Below are positions 5,859-6,701 of a stretch of DNA of 6,701 bases, piece after piece (position 1 is the first letter of the stretch; the number at the start of each line of letters is the position of its first letter). The translations under genes were made by a program, and so were the position numbers. The notes beneath the pieces are model-generated. The model was not told where the DNA came from. It saw only the letters and a list, made by a program, of their open reading frames with translations, and ran no database searches. This DNA comes from Planctomycetota bacterium (lineage in GTDB: Bacteria > Planctomycetota > Planctomycetia > Pirellulales > UBA7805), in contig JAUWIQ010000112.1 of the NCBI GenBank assembly GCA_030605285.1, positions 1 through 6,701 of the forward strand, in the 5' to 3' direction.

Positions 5859-6701
5859 TTAATGATTAAACAGGAAAGCAGGATTATTAATCAAGGCCCA
5901 GGCAATGTCCTGAGCCACCGTCAAACGTCGATTTCCCAACTGCCGCGTACTCAATTTAATCGCCCGCTTCAAATCGAGCAGCTGCGGATCCTCCGGAAGA
6001 GGCTGCCCGAGTACCAGCACCCGATAGCGGAGCTGCTTGAGTTCTCTATCGACCTCCCGCGGCACTTTCACCTGATTTAATGCGGTGACGAATTCTTTTC
6101 GTTTTTTCGAGTCTTTTTTGTGGAAATCCTTGAGTTGTTCTGTCTGCTCTGCTGTCCGCTTATCGGTCGGCGTCTCGACCCCTTCGACAAGTTCGGGAGG
6201 AATCCCGTAGAGCACCTCCTCCTGATCGGTCACCGAAAATCGAAATCTACCCCGCGTATGCTTGCCGGTGAGATACTGCTGGTCCATGAGGAAACGCAGC
6301 GTGGCACCTCCCTTAAAATCGATGGTATCTTTTTCTTCAAAGGCAAACGAAGCCAGACGGGTTTCACCCAGCATGGGATCGGAAGCCCAGCCATCATAAT
6401 CGTCCCGGACTTTGCCATCGACCGCGCGTCCGACCGGATAGCTTTTGTTACTGTAATCGGCTTTCGCCCCTTCCTTATTGAAGGCCACCTTGCGGGGCAA
6501 CTCATGCCGGTAAAGCCGGACTTCCTTGATCGCAACGGTCGCACCTGCCGGATCGAAGCGCAACCCAGCCAGGTCATCGTACGAGATAAAATCAAAGCGG
6601 TATGTTTTCCAATCATCCTCCTTGCCGAGTGGGGTCGGAGCGGAAACGCGACGACCGCTGTAGAGCGCATCGCCGCCCGAATTCCAAAACACCCGTGCGG
6701 G
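5859..6701 (-). CDS. C-terminal part of DUF1549/DUF1553-type planctomycetal protein (partial)
   Basis: The frame is open to the right edge, so the 280 visible residues are the C-terminal part of a longer protein. A GTG at 6692 is an internal valine, not a start. The first 60 or so residues look like the end of a beta-sandwich module (DDWKTYRFDF, later ATVAIKEVRLYR). Next comes a second carbohydrate-binding-like or discoidin-like stretch with AVDGK, DGWASDP and TRGRFRFSVTDQ. A charged, helical spacer follows (DKRTAEQTEQLKDFHKKD). The end, RRLTVAQDIAWALINNPAFLFNH, lies at 5862-5930 and is a tail I associate with large planctomycetal proteins carrying cytochrome-c-like, DUF1549 and DUF1553 domains. 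Those domains would lie beyond the window. Such proteins are usually exported and encoded just upstream of a DUF1501 gene, as here. Function is unproven. The exact domain order off the edge is inference. Confidence 0.8.
   Translation of the reverse strand, partial: PARVFWNSGGDALYSGRRVSAPTPLGKEDDWKTYRFDFISYDDLAGLRFDPAGATVAIKEVRLYRHELPRKVAFNKEGAKADYSNKSYPVGRAVDGKVRDDYDGWASDPMLGETRLASFAFEEKDTIDFKGGATLRFLMDQQYLTGKHTRGRFRFSVTDQEEVLYGIPPELVEGVETPTDKRTAEQTEQLKDFHKKDSKKRKEFVTALNQVKVPREVDRELKQLRYRVLVLGQPLPEDPQLLDLKRAIKLSTRQLGNRRLTVAQDIAWALINNPAFLFNH

Overview
The window looks like chromosomal DNA of a planctomycete (Pirellula/Rhodopirellula-like lineage). The main evidence is a minus-strand pair: a Tat-exported DUF1501 protein lies directly downstream of the C-terminal part of a large DUF1549/DUF1553-type (planctomycetal cytochrome-associated) protein. 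That arrangement is characteristic of Planctomycetes. The other genes fit a GC-rich, free-living bacterium. I see no rRNA, tRNA, CRISPR array or complete mobile element.

Layout from left to right. Positions 1-208 hold no complete gene, only a possible last nine codons of something entering from the left and a strong bidirectional terminator hairpin (87-115). A plus-strand gene (209-1015) encodes a two-helix membrane protein with a cytoplasmic AlbA_2/Schlafen-type domain. Its stop codon lies in the first copy of a 23-bp triplicate tandem repeat (1000-1068). A minus-strand two-gene unit follows: a 90-residue two-helix membrane protein (2404-2676) whose end overlaps the start of a 12-helix MFS transporter (1107-2414). 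A back-to-back promoter region separates this unit from a plus-strand SpoIIAA-like (STAS-fold) gene (2817-3176). That gene converges on a small DUF6868-like membrane protein gene (3173-3418, minus), and the two share the four bases TTAA as their stop codons. A 13-bp triplicate tandem repeat (3431-3469) lies just upstream of the small gene's ribosome-binding site.

The right half is entirely minus strand: an RluA-family pseudouridine synthase with a TTG start (3533-4249), the DUF1501 gene (4324-5793) and the partial DUF1553-type gene (5859 to the right edge). The last two are probably one operon for exported proteins. The synthase follows 74 bases downstream and may or may not be cotranscribed.

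Most genes belong to recognisable families. I found no convincing new multi-gene system. The points most worth a second look are the two triplicate tandem repeats at gene ends or leaders, the membrane-anchored AlbA_2 protein, and the overlapping small-membrane-protein/MFS pair.
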